Both the position numbers and the translations under genes were made by a program. This document shows, piece after piece, positions 41,876 through 50,377 of a stretch of DNA of 64,000 nt. Source of the stretch: Streptomyces sp. NRRL F-5126 (GTDB lineage: Bacteria > Actinomycetota > Actinomycetes > Streptomycetales > Streptomycetaceae); contig NZ_JOFZ01000011.1 of NCBI RefSeq assembly GCF_000721265.1, positions 1 to 64,000 of the forward strand, in the 5' to 3' direction. The first letter of the stretch is position 1; the number at the start of each line of letters is the position of its first letter. The notes below the pieces were generated by a model, which worked only from the letters and a program-made list of their open reading frames with translations, had not been told where the DNA came from and ran no database searches.

Positions 41876-43296
41876 AGAGTCTCCTCCGGGTCGTTGTGGG
41901 CGCGGCCGCTGGCGAGCCCTTCCTCGAACTGGCTCCAGGTGTCACGGACGCGCTCGGGGTCCAGGTCGCGGGCGGTGGGCGGCGCGACGTCGGCCTGCAC
42001 GGCACGGGCGGGCTCGCGGCGGCGGCGCTGCGGCAGCTCAGGGGCGGCGGCCGCGGCCGTCGGCACGGGGGCGGGGGCCGCCGGGGCCGCGGGCTCCGGG
42101 GCTTCGGGGCGCTTGGGGACCTGGGGCGGTACTGCGGGCAGGGGTGCCATGGCCGAGAGGGGTTCAGCCTCCTCGTCGATCGTCGTCAGCAGGTTCGGGG
42201 GTATGGACAGCACCGCGCGCACCCCGCCGTACGGGGAGGGGTTGGCGATCGAGACGTGGAAGCCGTAGTCGGCGACGAGCCTGCCGATGGCGGCGAAGCC
42301 CTGCGACGGCGGGTCGCCGAGCTCGGTGAGCATGATGTTCTGCTGCTCGGCGCCGGAGATCAGCTTGGTGCCGCGGGCGACCGCCTCGGCGGTCATGCCC
42401 TTGCCGGCGTCGTCCACGGTGACGCAGACGCTGCCGTTCTCGGTCTCGATCAGGCTGACGTCGACGACGAGGTCGTCACGGGAGTGCTCCAGCGCGTTGG
42501 CCATCAGCTCGGCCACGGCGACGGCGACGGGCTCGGCGGCCCGGCCCACGATGCCGGTGCCCGCGGCGTGCAGCCGCGAGCTGATCTTGATGCGGTCGAA
42601 GCCGCGCAGGCGCGAGGAGGCGCCCGTGACGATCTCGGCCACGTAGGTGTCCTTGCGGACGTGCCCGGGCCAGGCGCCGCAGACGATGGCCGCCTTCTGG
42701 ATCAGGCGGAGGTTCTGCTCGTTGAGGTGGTCGGCCGCGAGCAGGCGCTTCGTGAGGCTGCGGGGTGCGCTGAACTCGTGCTGGAGGGCGTCGATCTCCG
42801 TCTGCAGGCGGTACGAGAGCGCCTGCATGTCCTGGCACGCGCCGCGCAGGGCCGCACGGGCGGCGGCGTCGATGCGGCGGCGCTCCTTGAGCGACGTGGT
42901 GGAGAAGCTCTCCAGCACGGGCGCGAAGATGTCGGCGCTCTCGCCCGGCTCCGAGCCGCCTCCCGCCTGCTGCCCGCCCTCGTGCAGCGGCCCGGGGACG
43001 GGGTGGTGCGAGCTGATGAGGTGGAGGGCGAGGGCGGGGAGCCTGCGCGAGACCAGGTGGTCGAGTTCTTCGCGGAACTCGCGCTCACGGGTCTCCGCTG
43101 CCTTGAGGCGGGCCTCCGCCGTGCGGCTGCTGGCCTCGGCGGCCAGCGTCCTGGCGTCGGCGGCCTGGGCGGACGAGGCCAGTTCCTGCGCTCTGCGCAC
43201 CTGTCGGCGGCGCGAGCGTGCGAGCACCAGCGCGACGACGACCATGACGGCAGTCGCGACGCCGAGTAGTACGGCGGCTACGGATATCGAGCTCAC
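41872..43296 (-). CDS. cvnA: Conservon sensor-kinase-like membrane protein CvnA
   Basis: The protein has 474 residues. A single N-terminal membrane helix ('VAAVLLGVATAVMVVVALVL') is followed by a coiled, Ala/Glu/Arg-rich segment, then a GHKL ATPase domain with N-box 'VAELMANALEHSRDD' and G1 box 'VTVDDAGKGMTAEAV'. No phospho-accepting His box is apparent, in keeping with CvnA proteins. The C-terminal 100 residues are Pro/Ala-rich. GTG start at 43296. It is first in the conservon operon. Confidence 0.9.
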   Translation of the reverse strand: MSSISVAAVLLGVATAVMVVVALVLARSRRRQVRRAQELASSAQAADARTLAAEASSRTAEARLKAAETREREFREELDHLVSRRLPALALHLISSHHPVPGPLHEGGQQAGGGSEPGESADIFAPVLESFSTTSLKERRRIDAAARAALRGACQDMQALSYRLQTEIDALQHEFSAPRSLTKRLLAADHLNEQNLRLIQKAAIVCGAWPGHVRKDTYVAEIVTGASSRLRGFDRIKISSRLHAAGTGIVGRAAEPVAVAVAELMANALEHSRDDLVVDVSLIETENGSVCVTVDDAGKGMTAEAVARGTKLISGAEQQNIMLTELGDPPSQGFAAIGRLVADYGFHVSIANPSPYGGVRAVLSIPPNLLTTIDEEAEPLSAMAPLPAVPPQVPKRPEAPEPAAPAAPAPVPTAAAAAPELPQRRRREPARAVQADVAPPTARDLDPERVRDTWSQFEEGLASGRAHNDPEETL

Positions 43297-43680
43297 TAGT
43301 GAGGATCCTAGAGGGTTGGGGCTGAGCTTCCGGTCGTCCCTGACCAGGGGCCAAGCGGTGGACGGCGACGATGCAAGGCGTCCGGAGCCACGGCTCTCCT
43401 CGTGTGCAAGCGCTTTCGACTCCCTGAATGCCCTACGTCAAACGGACGCCAGTGTACGGACGTTGATCCTCTCACGCACCGCCCGTACCGCTCGTCCGCG
43501 TAGTGATGCCGTAGGCATCCGACGATGCGTCACCACACCGTGAGCGGATGGCGACGGTGCGTCAGGTCGGCCCCACGGTACGTGGGGGATGTGACGGGTG
43601 TGTGGCGGCGGCGTGCACGCCTCCTGACGGTTCTTCGGCGCAAACCCGCCGTCCGGCGCGGGGTTCGGTCGTGGCCAGCC
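43297..43680. other. Conservon upstream region
   Basis: No gene is supported in this 384-bp stretch on either strand. It should contain the cvnA promoter. The sequence becomes sharply more GC-rich and repetitive beyond it. Confidence 0.5.
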
Positions 43681-43731
43681 GTGGGCCCCGGGCACTGGCG
43701 CCGCCCGCCGGGCCCCGGCGTCCCCCCGGGC

Positions 43732-44360
43732 GAGGGACCCGCCCGCCGGGTGGCCTCGGTCGCGGCCCGCTGCGGGCGCCGGGACGCGGACGCCGCCGAG
43801 ACCGCCGGGTCACGGGCCGTCGCCCCGGGCGAGGGACCCGCCCGCCGGGTGCGAGGGCCGCCCGCGGGGCACAGGCGCTGAGGCCGCCGGAGCCACCGGG
43901 CGCCAGGCAGCGGCGCGCCCGCCAGGACCCGGCGTCCCCCAGGCAAGGGGCCCGCCCGCCGGGTGGCCTCGGTCGCGGCCCGCCGCGGGCGCCAGGTCGC
44001 CGGCGCCGCCGAGACCGCCGGAACACGGACGCCGGGCCCCGGGCCGTCGCCCGGGCAAGGGACCCACCCGCCAGGCGGCTTCCGGCGCGGCCCACTGCGG
44101 GCGCCGGGTCGCGGGCGCCGCCGAGGCCACCGGAACGCGGACACCGGGCCCCGGGCCCCGGGCCGTCGCCCGGGGCGAGAGGCCCGCCCGCCGGGCGCGA
44201 GGGCCGCCCGCGGGGCACAGGCGCTGAGGCCGCCGGAGCCACCGGGCGCCAGGCAGCGGCGCGCCCGCCAGGACCCGGCGTCCCCCGGGCGAGGGACCCG
44301 CCCGCCGGGTGGCCTCGGGCACGGCCCGCTGCGAGCGCCGGGTCGCGGGCGCCGCCGAGG
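43732..44360. repeat. GC-rich, apparently non-coding tandem-like repeat array
   Basis: A motif close to GACCCGCCCGCCGGGT occurs six times, starting at 43736, 43835, 43949, 44061, 44181 and 44295 (spacing 99, 114, 112, 120, 114). In addition, 90 bp at 43851-43940 are identical to 44197-44286, an offset of 346 bp. Because 346, 112 and similar offsets are not multiples of three, the repeats do not preserve a reading frame. All long frames over them are Arg/Pro/Gly/Ala low complexity. The array fills much of a 1.25-kb gene-free gap between two same-strand genes, which is long for Streptomyces. Confidence 0.8.
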
Positions 44361-44547
44361 CCGCCGGGTCACGGGCGCCGGTGCGGAACGGGCCGGCGGC
44401 ACCCGTGCCGGCCGGGGCGTGACGGCCGCCCGGTGGCCTGGCGCGTGGCCGGCCGGCACGGTCGGGGCCGCCTCAGGGCACCCGGCGACCCGGCGGGAGG
44501 GAGGACCGCCCGGACGGGCCGTGAGGCGTATGGCGTACGGCGGGGCG

Positions 44548-45795
44548 TCAGGACCGGGTGCGGGCGTGGAGGGTGCCGGCCAGGCGAGGGCCCAGCCAGC
44601 GCTTCAGCCTGCGCAGCGGCTCCAGGCGGCCCGCCGCGTGGTCCAGGCGGTAGTAGAGCTGGGGCGGCACGTACGGCAGCAGCGGCGAGTGGCGCTGCCC
44701 GAGCAGCGCGAACATCCGCTCGGGCGGCAGCCGCAGGTAGCGCGGCAGCTCCTCGTACCAGCGCGCGCTGAAGCGCGCCGCGCTCTGCACGGACAGCAGC
44801 TCGGCACGCCGGACGTTCTCGTAGCGCGTGAGCGCCGCGTCGAGCCCGGCGGCCCCCGCTGCCGGCTCGGCGTGCAGGGCGCCGGCGAGCGCGAGCGCGT
44901 CCTCCAGGGCCAGGGACGTGCCCGCGCCGATCGAGTAGTGCGTGGTGTGGGCGGCGTCGCCGAGCAGGACGACGTTGCCTCGGTGCCACGTGCGGTTGGT
45001 GAGCGTGCGGAAGGTCAGCCACTGGGCGGGGGCCTCCCGCCCGCCGCCCCTGCCGGTCAGCGGATGACCGTCGAGCAGCCCCGCGAAGAGTCCTTCGAGG
45101 CGGCGCAGGCCGTCCGCCTCGCTCCCCCGGTCGAGGCCGAGGCCGCGCCAGGTGCCGGGCGCGCATTCCACCACGACGGTGCTCGCGTCCTCGCAGAAGC
45201 GGTAGGCGTAGCACCAGATCCAGCCATGTTCGCTCTCCACGAAAGAAAACGTGAAGGCGTCGAAGACCTTCGTCGTACCGAGCCAGATGTAGGGGTTGCG
45301 GCCGACGGACACCTCCGTGCCGAAATGTCCGGCCCAGCGGCCGCGCAGCGCGCTGCGCACGCCGTCCGCCGCGACGACGAGATCGGCGTCTGCCAAGGCG
45401 TCGTCGAGCCCCGCCTCCGTCCCGGGCTCGACCTCACGCTCGTGGACGACGCGCACCCCGAGGTCGCGGGCGCGGCCGGCGAGGATGGCGAGCAGCCGGT
45501 GCCTGCCGATGCCGAACCCCTCGTCGCCGTGGTGCCTGGTCGTCGCGCCGCCGACGTGCGCGACGCCGTCGCTCCAGCGGACCGAGGCGTCCTCGACGGC
45601 GCGCGCGGACTCGGGGTCGCCCGCGCGCAGCTTGTCGAGCAGGCCTGCCCAGTACGTGACGCCCCAGCCGTAGGTGGACCCGGCGGCGTCGCGCTCGTAG
45701 ACGGTGACGTCGTGGGCCGGTTCGCGCAGCTTCATCAGGATCGAGAAGTAGAGGCCGGCGGGCCCACCGCCGACACAGACGACCTTCACGCGCAC
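44548..45795 (-). CDS. FAD-dependent monooxygenase (salicylyl-/anthraniloyl-CoA hydroxylase-like)
   Basis: The protein has 415 residues. The FAD dinucleotide fold is 'KVVCVGGGPAGLYFSILMKL', the form seen in salicylyl-CoA 5-hydroxylase, anthraniloyl-CoA monooxygenase and VioD-like enzymes. The internal 'DLVVAADGVRSALR' is the DG motif and 'NVVLLGDAAHTTHYSIGAGT' the GD motif. It lacks the second (Old-Yellow-Enzyme-like) domain found in anthraniloyl-CoA monooxygenase. It stands alone, with no aromatic CoA pathway genes beside it. It would hydroxylate an aromatic substrate using NAD(P)H and oxygen. Confidence 0.88.
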   Translation of the reverse strand: MRVKVVCVGGGPAGLYFSILMKLREPAHDVTVYERDAAGSTYGWGVTYWAGLLDKLRAGDPESARAVEDASVRWSDGVAHVGGATTRHHGDEGFGIGRHRLLAILAGRARDLGVRVVHEREVEPGTEAGLDDALADADLVVAADGVRSALRGRWAGHFGTEVSVGRNPYIWLGTTKVFDAFTFSFVESEHGWIWCYAYRFCEDASTVVVECAPGTWRGLGLDRGSEADGLRRLEGLFAGLLDGHPLTGRGGGREAPAQWLTFRTLTNRTWHRGNVVLLGDAAHTTHYSIGAGTSLALEDALALAGALHAEPAAGAAGLDAALTRYENVRRAELLSVQSAARFSARWYEELPRYLRLPPERMFALLGQRHSPLLPYVPPQLYYRLDHAAGRLEPLRRLKRWLGPRLAGTLHARTRS

Positions 45796-45955
45796 TCCCG
45801 GGTTACGTCGCGGTCACTTCGGGCAGGGACCCGGTGACGCACCGTAGCAGGAGTGGCGGCGGTCACGCGGCGTGTGGCGCGCGGTGCGCGGCGGCCGGGC
45901 GCCGCCGCCCGGCGCGGCTTCCCGCCGCACAGGTTGTTCCGCCATACTTCCCGCC

Positions 45956-46645
45956 GTGGAGCAGCGCAGCGATACGAACATCCAGCCCGTGCAGACCGCC
46001 GGGGCCGGTGTGGATCCGGCCTACGTGCCCGGTCTCGTGAACGTCCGCGCCCCCGAGGCCGAGGAGCCGGAGGCGGCGACGGACACATCCGTGCCGTCCG
46101 CCCGACCCGAGCAGGAGGGCCCGGCCGACGCCCCTGACACGCCCGATGCATCGGAGACATCCGAGGCCGCCGAGGAGAGCGAGGCGGGTGAGGCCGCCCA
46201 GGCCGAGGAGCCCTCCGCGGCCGGGGACGGCCCGTCGTTCGAGGCGTCCGACCGGCGGGGCTCCGTCGTGGCCGACGGCACCGGCGTCCGGTTCACCCTG
46301 GACGACCAGGAGGCCGACTTCCGGTGGGACGAGATCGGCGCCGTCGAGATCGCCACCCCGCGCTTCGGCAAGCGGTTCGGCGTGATCGTGCACGTCGGCG
46401 CGCGCCGCTGGTACGAGACCGAGGTCGACGCGCCGAACCGCGCCGCGCTCAAGAGGTGGAGCGACGAGCTCGACGCGGTACTCGACGCGTACTTCGAGGA
46501 GGGCGCCTCCGAGGAGGACGAGCCCGCACACGCGGACACCGCTGGGGCCGAGGCGGGCGCCGGCGCAGAGGACGACTCGACGGCGCCGGAGACGGAAGAG
46601 AAGGACGAGGCGGACGCCAAGGCGAAGAACGACGCCAACGCGTGA
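45956..46645 (+). CDS. Acidic hypothetical protein
   Basis: The protein has 229 residues and is not recognised. A long Glu/Ala/Asp/Pro-rich N-terminal region (about 25-95) is probably disordered. A compact central domain follows (about 98-182; 'GVRFTLDDQEADFRWDEIGAVEI' region, 'FGVIVHVGARRWYETEV') with an alternating pattern suggesting a small beta-sheet, PH-like domain. An acidic tail follows. GTG at 45956 is used because an upstream extension would enter the divergent promoter of the monooxygenase. No function is proposed. Confidence 0.75.
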   Translation: MEQRSDTNIQPVQTAGAGVDPAYVPGLVNVRAPEAEEPEAATDTSVPSARPEQEGPADAPDTPDASETSEAAEESEAGEAAQAEEPSAAGDGPSFEASDRRGSVVADGTGVRFTLDDQEADFRWDEIGAVEIATPRFGKRFGVIVHVGARRWYETEVDAPNRAALKRWSDELDAVLDAYFEEGASEEDEPAHADTAGAEAGAGAEDDSTAPETEEKDEADAKAKNDANA

Positions 46646-46835
46646 CCCTCCCGGGGACACCCACGCGCCGGGCCGTCCCGGCGTTCACGGCCTTCCCCGG
46701 CGGCGCGAGCGGCGCCGACGCTCCTTGAGCCTCGCGCCTGGGCGCCACTGCGTCGGGGACGCCGTCCCCACGGGCGCGACCCTGGACGCGGGTGCAGCCC
46801 CGCACGAGGACGCGGCGCGGCACGCGTCCGCGGCG

Positions 46836-47639
46836 TCACCCGTGCGCCGGCGCGTCCTCGATCGCCGCGTTCACGAACGCCAGCACGTCCCTGCGGCGTG
46901 CGAGCGGGTTCGCGTAGAGCCGTCCGCCCGTCTCGCCGCCGCGGATGCGCAGGCACTCGTCCAGGACGCGGTGGTGCTCGGGGCCGAACGCGGTGCGCGC
47001 GTACCGCGCCGCCGCCGTCTTGGAGACCGCCTCGCCCGTGGCGAGCGCACGGTGTGCCCTGCCGACGCCGAGCACGCCCCAGGTGGCGGCCTCCGCGCCC
47101 AGGCAGGCGAGGCCCTCCGACGTGAGGAGCCGGGAGCCGCGCTCCCACCACGGGCGCCAGTAGCGGGTCAGGCTCTCCCGGGCCCACAGGACGAGTTCCC
47201 CGGGCGACGTGTCGACCGTCAGGTCCCGCGCGCACGGCCCGCGCAGCGCCACGCCGTGGCGCGACAGCACCTGCCACGTGGCGGGCTGCCTGCCGTGCGC
47301 TACCGCAGGCAGCAGGCCGCCCCGGTGCGCGTACGGGCCGGGGGCCGCGTCGGCGGGGTCGCCGGCGAGCTCGTCCCACGTCACGTACGGGCCCTCGAAG
47401 AAGGGCCGGCGCACATGGCCCGCGAGGCGCGCGTGCACCTGCCGCAGCGCCGCGGTCTGGGCCGGTGACGGCGGCAGCGCGGAGACCGCCACGAAGTCGA
47501 TGTCCCCGCCGCGGCGCCGGAAGTCGCCCAGCGCCACGGAGCCCGTCAGGTACAGCCCCTGCACGAGGCCGGGCACGGCGGCGTCGGTGAGGGTGAGGTA
47601 CGCGCCGGCCACCTCGCGCACGAGCGGATCAACTGTCAC
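46836..47639 (-). CDS. AadA-like nucleotidyltransferase
   Basis: The protein has 267 residues. The nucleotidyltransferase motif is 'GSVALGDFRRRGGDIDFV' (G33-S34, D46 and D48), and the C-terminal helical domain has 'GLACLGAEAATWGVLGVGRA', as in ANT(3'')/ANT(9)-type aminoglycoside adenylyltransferases. The family also includes proteins without resistance activity, and the similarity is judged only by motif. GTG start at 47639. It is not in an obvious operon with antibiotic biosynthesis genes. Confidence 0.8.
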   Translation of the reverse strand: MTVDPLVREVAGAYLTLTDAAVPGLVQGLYLTGSVALGDFRRRGGDIDFVAVSALPPSPAQTAALRQVHARLAGHVRRPFFEGPYVTWDELAGDPADAAPGPYAHRGGLLPAVAHGRQPATWQVLSRHGVALRGPCARDLTVDTSPGELVLWARESLTRYWRPWWERGSRLLTSEGLACLGAEAATWGVLGVGRAHRALATGEAVSKTAAARYARTAFGPEHHRVLDECLRIRGGETGGRLYANPLARRRDVLAFVNAAIEDAPAHG

Positions 47640-47723
47640 GGCGCAACCCTGCCACCCGCGCCCCTCCCGGAGAAGGGCGCGGCAGGGGCGCGCGGCGGCA
47701 CGCCGTGTGCCGCAGGGCCGCGG

Positions 47724-48542
47724 CTACGGCTTGCGGGCCACCGCCGCGTACATCGACACCGAGTCGTCGCTGGTGCCGGGCACCGTCTCGCCGTCGGGGT
47801 GCCAGTTGTGCGGGGTGACGACACCCGGCTCCACCAGGTCGAGCCCGTCGAAGAACGCGGCGACCTCGTCACGCGAGCGCAGTTGCAGCGGGATCCCGCC
47901 GCGGTGGTACACCTCGGCGACGCCCGCCCACATCTCCGGCGCGAAGTCGGCGGTGCAGTGGGAGATCGCCAGGTAGCTGCCGGGCGCGAGCCGGTCGAGC
48001 AGGTACCGCACGATGTCGTACGGCTTGTTCTCGTCGGGGACGAAGTGCAGCAGCGCGTTGAGCGAAAGGGCCACCGGCTTCTTCAGGTCTATGGTCTCGT
48101 GCAACTCGGCCGCGGCCATGATGGTTTCGGGCTCGCGCACGTCCGCCTGGATGTACGTGGTGCGGCCCTCGGGCGTGCTGCGCATCAACGCCTCCGCGTG
48201 GCGCAGCACGACCGGGTCGTAGTCGGCGTACACGACGCGCGCCTCGGGGGCCGCCTCCTGCGCGACCTGGTGGAGGTTGGGGCGCGTCGGGATGCCCGTG
48301 CCGATGTCGAGGAACTGGCGCACGCCCTTCTCCGTGGCCAGGTGGCGCGTGAACCGGTGCATGAACGAGCGGTTGACCCGGGCCGTGATCTTGATGGTCG
48401 GGAAGACCTCGAGCACCTTCTGCCCGGCGATCTCGTCTGCTTCGTAGTAGTCCTTCCCCTGGAGGTAGAAGTCGTACATGCGCGCCGGGTGCGGCTTGCT
48501 GGTGTCGATCTCGTCGAGTGACACCTGGTCGAGGTCGGTCAT
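47724..48542 (-). CDS. SAM-dependent methyltransferase (DUF574/methyltransferase_19 family)
   Basis: The protein has 272 residues. 'IDTSKPHPARMYDFYLQGKDYYEADE' type opening (here the segments KPHPARMYDF and GKDYYEAD), 'QFLDIGTGIPTRPNLHQVAQ' for the SAM loop, and 'VVYADYDPVVL' are diagnostic of this large actinobacterial family. The methyl acceptor is unknown. It is followed upstream by a DUF397/XRE module on the same strand, a common arrangement. Confidence 0.9.
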   Translation of the reverse strand: MTDLDQVSLDEIDTSKPHPARMYDFYLQGKDYYEADEIAGQKVLEVFPTIKITARVNRSFMHRFTRHLATEKGVRQFLDIGTGIPTRPNLHQVAQEAAPEARVVYADYDPVVLRHAEALMRSTPEGRTTYIQADVREPETIMAAAELHETIDLKKPVALSLNALLHFVPDENKPYDIVRYLLDRLAPGSYLAISHCTADFAPEMWAGVAEVYHRGGIPLQLRSRDEVAAFFDGLDLVEPGVVTPHNWHPDGETVPGTSDDSVSMYAAVARKP

Positions 48543-48585
48543 CCCTGGTCCGTCCGTCCGTTTATCGGTGCGTATACGCCTTCGC

Positions 48586-48819
48586 CTACAGCAGGAAGTC
48601 GGCGAGCCCATTCTTCGCGCCTTCGACGAAGGACGCCATGGCATCGTCGGAACAAATCAGCGCGGGGCCGGACGGATCCGTGGACTGACGCACCGCCACA
48701 CGGCGGCCGTCGAGCTTCTTCGTCTCGACGCAACTCCCGCCGTTCGGGCCGCTCCAGGGCTTCTCCCAGCCCTCGGCGCCCAGGTCGTCGGCCGGCATGC
48801 CGTTGTGGATCTCGTGCAT
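48586..48819 (-). CDS. DUF397-domain protein
   Basis: The protein has 77 residues. The pattern 'WSGPNGGSCVETKKLDGRRV' and 'VRQSTDPSGPALICSDDAMASF' is DUF397. ATG at 48819 has AAGGAG 5 nt upstream and touches the XRE stop (TGATG); a GTG at 48822 is the alternative. DUF397 proteins are partners of adjacent XRE regulators in WhiJ/AbaA-like modules. Confidence 0.88.
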   Translation of the reverse strand: MHEIHNGMPADDLGAEGWEKPWSGPNGGSCVETKKLDGRRVAVRQSTDPSGPALICSDDAMASFVEGAKNGLADFLL

Positions 48820-49721
48820 CACAACTCCTTGCGTATGTTCTGGAGGAAGGCTTTCGTCTCGTGCACCGACGCCGCGCGTGCCGACAGGTTGTCGAGCACC
48901 TCCAGGTACGCGGCGCTGTCCGGGCGGCGGTCCAGGTAGACCGCGCCCGTCAGGTTCTCGGTGTAGACGATGTCCGGGAGCTCCGTGACATCGAAGCGGA
49001 ACAGGTGGAACGGGCCGAACGCCCCCAGGTGCGGGCCGATCGCGAACGGCATCAGCTGGAGGGTGAGGTTCGGGATCGCGGTCGCCTCCAGGAGGTGGTC
49101 CACCTGGTCCCTCATCACGCCCGGCGTGTCACCGACGGGGCGCCTGAGCACGGACTCCTCCATGAGGATCCACAGCATCGGCGCGCCCTGCTTCGACAGC
49201 AGCTGCTGTCGTTTGATCCGCAGCGCCACCCGCCGGTCGAGCTCCTCGGCGTTCTTGTGCGCGCCCGCGCCGAGGACACCGCGCGCGTAGTCCTCGGTCT
49301 GCAAGAGGCCCGGCACGTAGTGCGGTTCGTACGTGCGTATCAGGCTTGCCTCGTCCTCAAGGCTCACGTACGCGCTGAACCAGCCGGGGACCGCGTCACG
49401 GTAGCGGTGCCACCAGCCCGGGCGGTTGGCGGCCTTCACCAGCTCGATGAACTGCTCGACCTCGCCCCCGCCCACGCCGTACAGCTGCAACAGCAGCCGT
49501 ACGTACGGCGGCTTGATGGCGACCTCCGAGTTCTCCATCCGCCGGACGGTCAGGGGCGTCACGTCCAGCACGCCCGCCGCCGCCTCCCGGGTCACGCCCG
49601 CGCCCTCCCTGAGGGCGAGCAGCCGCTTGCCGAGGACGATGCGCAGCACGGTGGGAGAGCTGCCGCTCCCGGCCGAGGCCGAGGACACCGCCGGAACCGT
49701 GGACCGCGCCTCACTCACCAC
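48819..49721 (-). CDS. XRE-family regulator with DUF5753 (WhiJ-like)
   Basis: The protein has 300 residues. The helix-turn-helix 'LGKRLLALREGAGVTREAAA' and 'VTPLTVRRMENSE' is followed by the DUF5753 core: 'GWWHRYRDAVPGWFSAYVSLE', 'YEPHYVPGLLQTEDYARGVL' type segments and 'LQLMPFAIGPH'. The start is GTG at 49721 or 49718. With the DUF397 gene downstream and an anti-sigma-like ATPase divergent upstream, it completes the WhiJ-type triad that influences Streptomyces development. Confidence 0.88.
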   Translation of the reverse strand: MVSEARSTVPAVSSASAGSGSSPTVLRIVLGKRLLALREGAGVTREAAAGVLDVTPLTVRRMENSEVAIKPPYVRLLLQLYGVGGGEVEQFIELVKAANRPGWWHRYRDAVPGWFSAYVSLEDEASLIRTYEPHYVPGLLQTEDYARGVLGAGAHKNAEELDRRVALRIKRQQLLSKQGAPMLWILMEESVLRRPVGDTPGVMRDQVDHLLEATAIPNLTLQLMPFAIGPHLGAFGPFHLFRFDVTELPDIVYTENLTGAVYLDRRPDSAAYLEVLDNLSARAASVHETKAFLQNIRKEL

Positions 49722-49849
49722 ACCGTCACCACCTGACACCGCTTCACCCGGCCGAGTCTGCCAGGTGCTTGCTGAGCTATCCAGGGAGTTGGCGAGCATT
49801 CTGAAATTATCAGGGAGTCGGTTGCGGCGTGACCGAGTGAGCGCGCATA

Positions 49850-50377
49850 GTGAGCGTCGTGGCTCGTATCAAGGAACATGTCGCGGACCAGGAACGCGCT
49901 GTGCGGCCGGCCGGGGCGTCCGGGCCGGGCGAGTTACCGGCTGCCTCGTGCGCGTACTCGTACGTCTTCCCGCGCAGGCCTGCGTCGGTCACCGCGGCGC
50001 GGCGCCGGCTCCACGCGCAGCTGCTGCGCGGCGGGGTGCCGGGGGAACTGTGCGACATGGCCGCGCTCGTCGTGTCGGAGCTGCTGACCAACGCCGTGCT
50101 GCGCACGGACAGCGCCGTCGTGGGCTGCGCGGTGCGGGTCTGCGCGCGCGGTGTGCGCGTGGAGGTCAGGGACGAGGGCGTGGCGGCGGGCTCGCTGTCC
50201 GCGGGACACGGGATGTTCCTGGTGGACAGGGTGGCCGACGCCTGGGGCACCGAGCCGGACAGGAACGGCGGGGGACGAACGGTCTGGGCGACGGTGTCCC
50301 TCGCGGACGCGTCCGCCGCGGATCCGGCCCGGGCGGACGGCGCACACCTCAGACACGGGCGGCGACGGGATGGGTGA
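49850..50377 (+). CDS. Anti-sigma-factor-like HATPase protein (RsbW-type)
   Basis: The protein has 175 residues. The GHKL ATPase N-box is 'VVSELLTNAVLRTDS', G1 'VRDEGVAAG' and G2 'SAGHGMFLVDRVADAWG'. No membrane or receiver domain is present. It is divergent from the XRE/DUF397 pair, as in whiJ-like modules. The GTG at 49850 or the GTG at 49859 could start it. The last 8 bp overlap the next gene. Confidence 0.85.
   Translation: MSVVARIKEHVADQERAVRPAGASGPGELPAASCAYSYVFPRRPASVTAARRRLHAQLLRGGVPGELCDMAALVVSELLTNAVLRTDSAVVGCAVRVCARGVRVEVRDEGVAAGSLSAGHGMFLVDRVADAWGTEPDRNGGGRTVWATVSLADASAADPARADGAHLRHGRRRDG

Noticed and set aside
43530..44771. Several long open frames on both strands over the repeat array
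   Set aside because: They encode only Arg/Pro/Gly/Ala low complexity, the repeat offsets do not keep frame, and no ribosome-binding site or domain is visible. They are by-products of extreme GC content.
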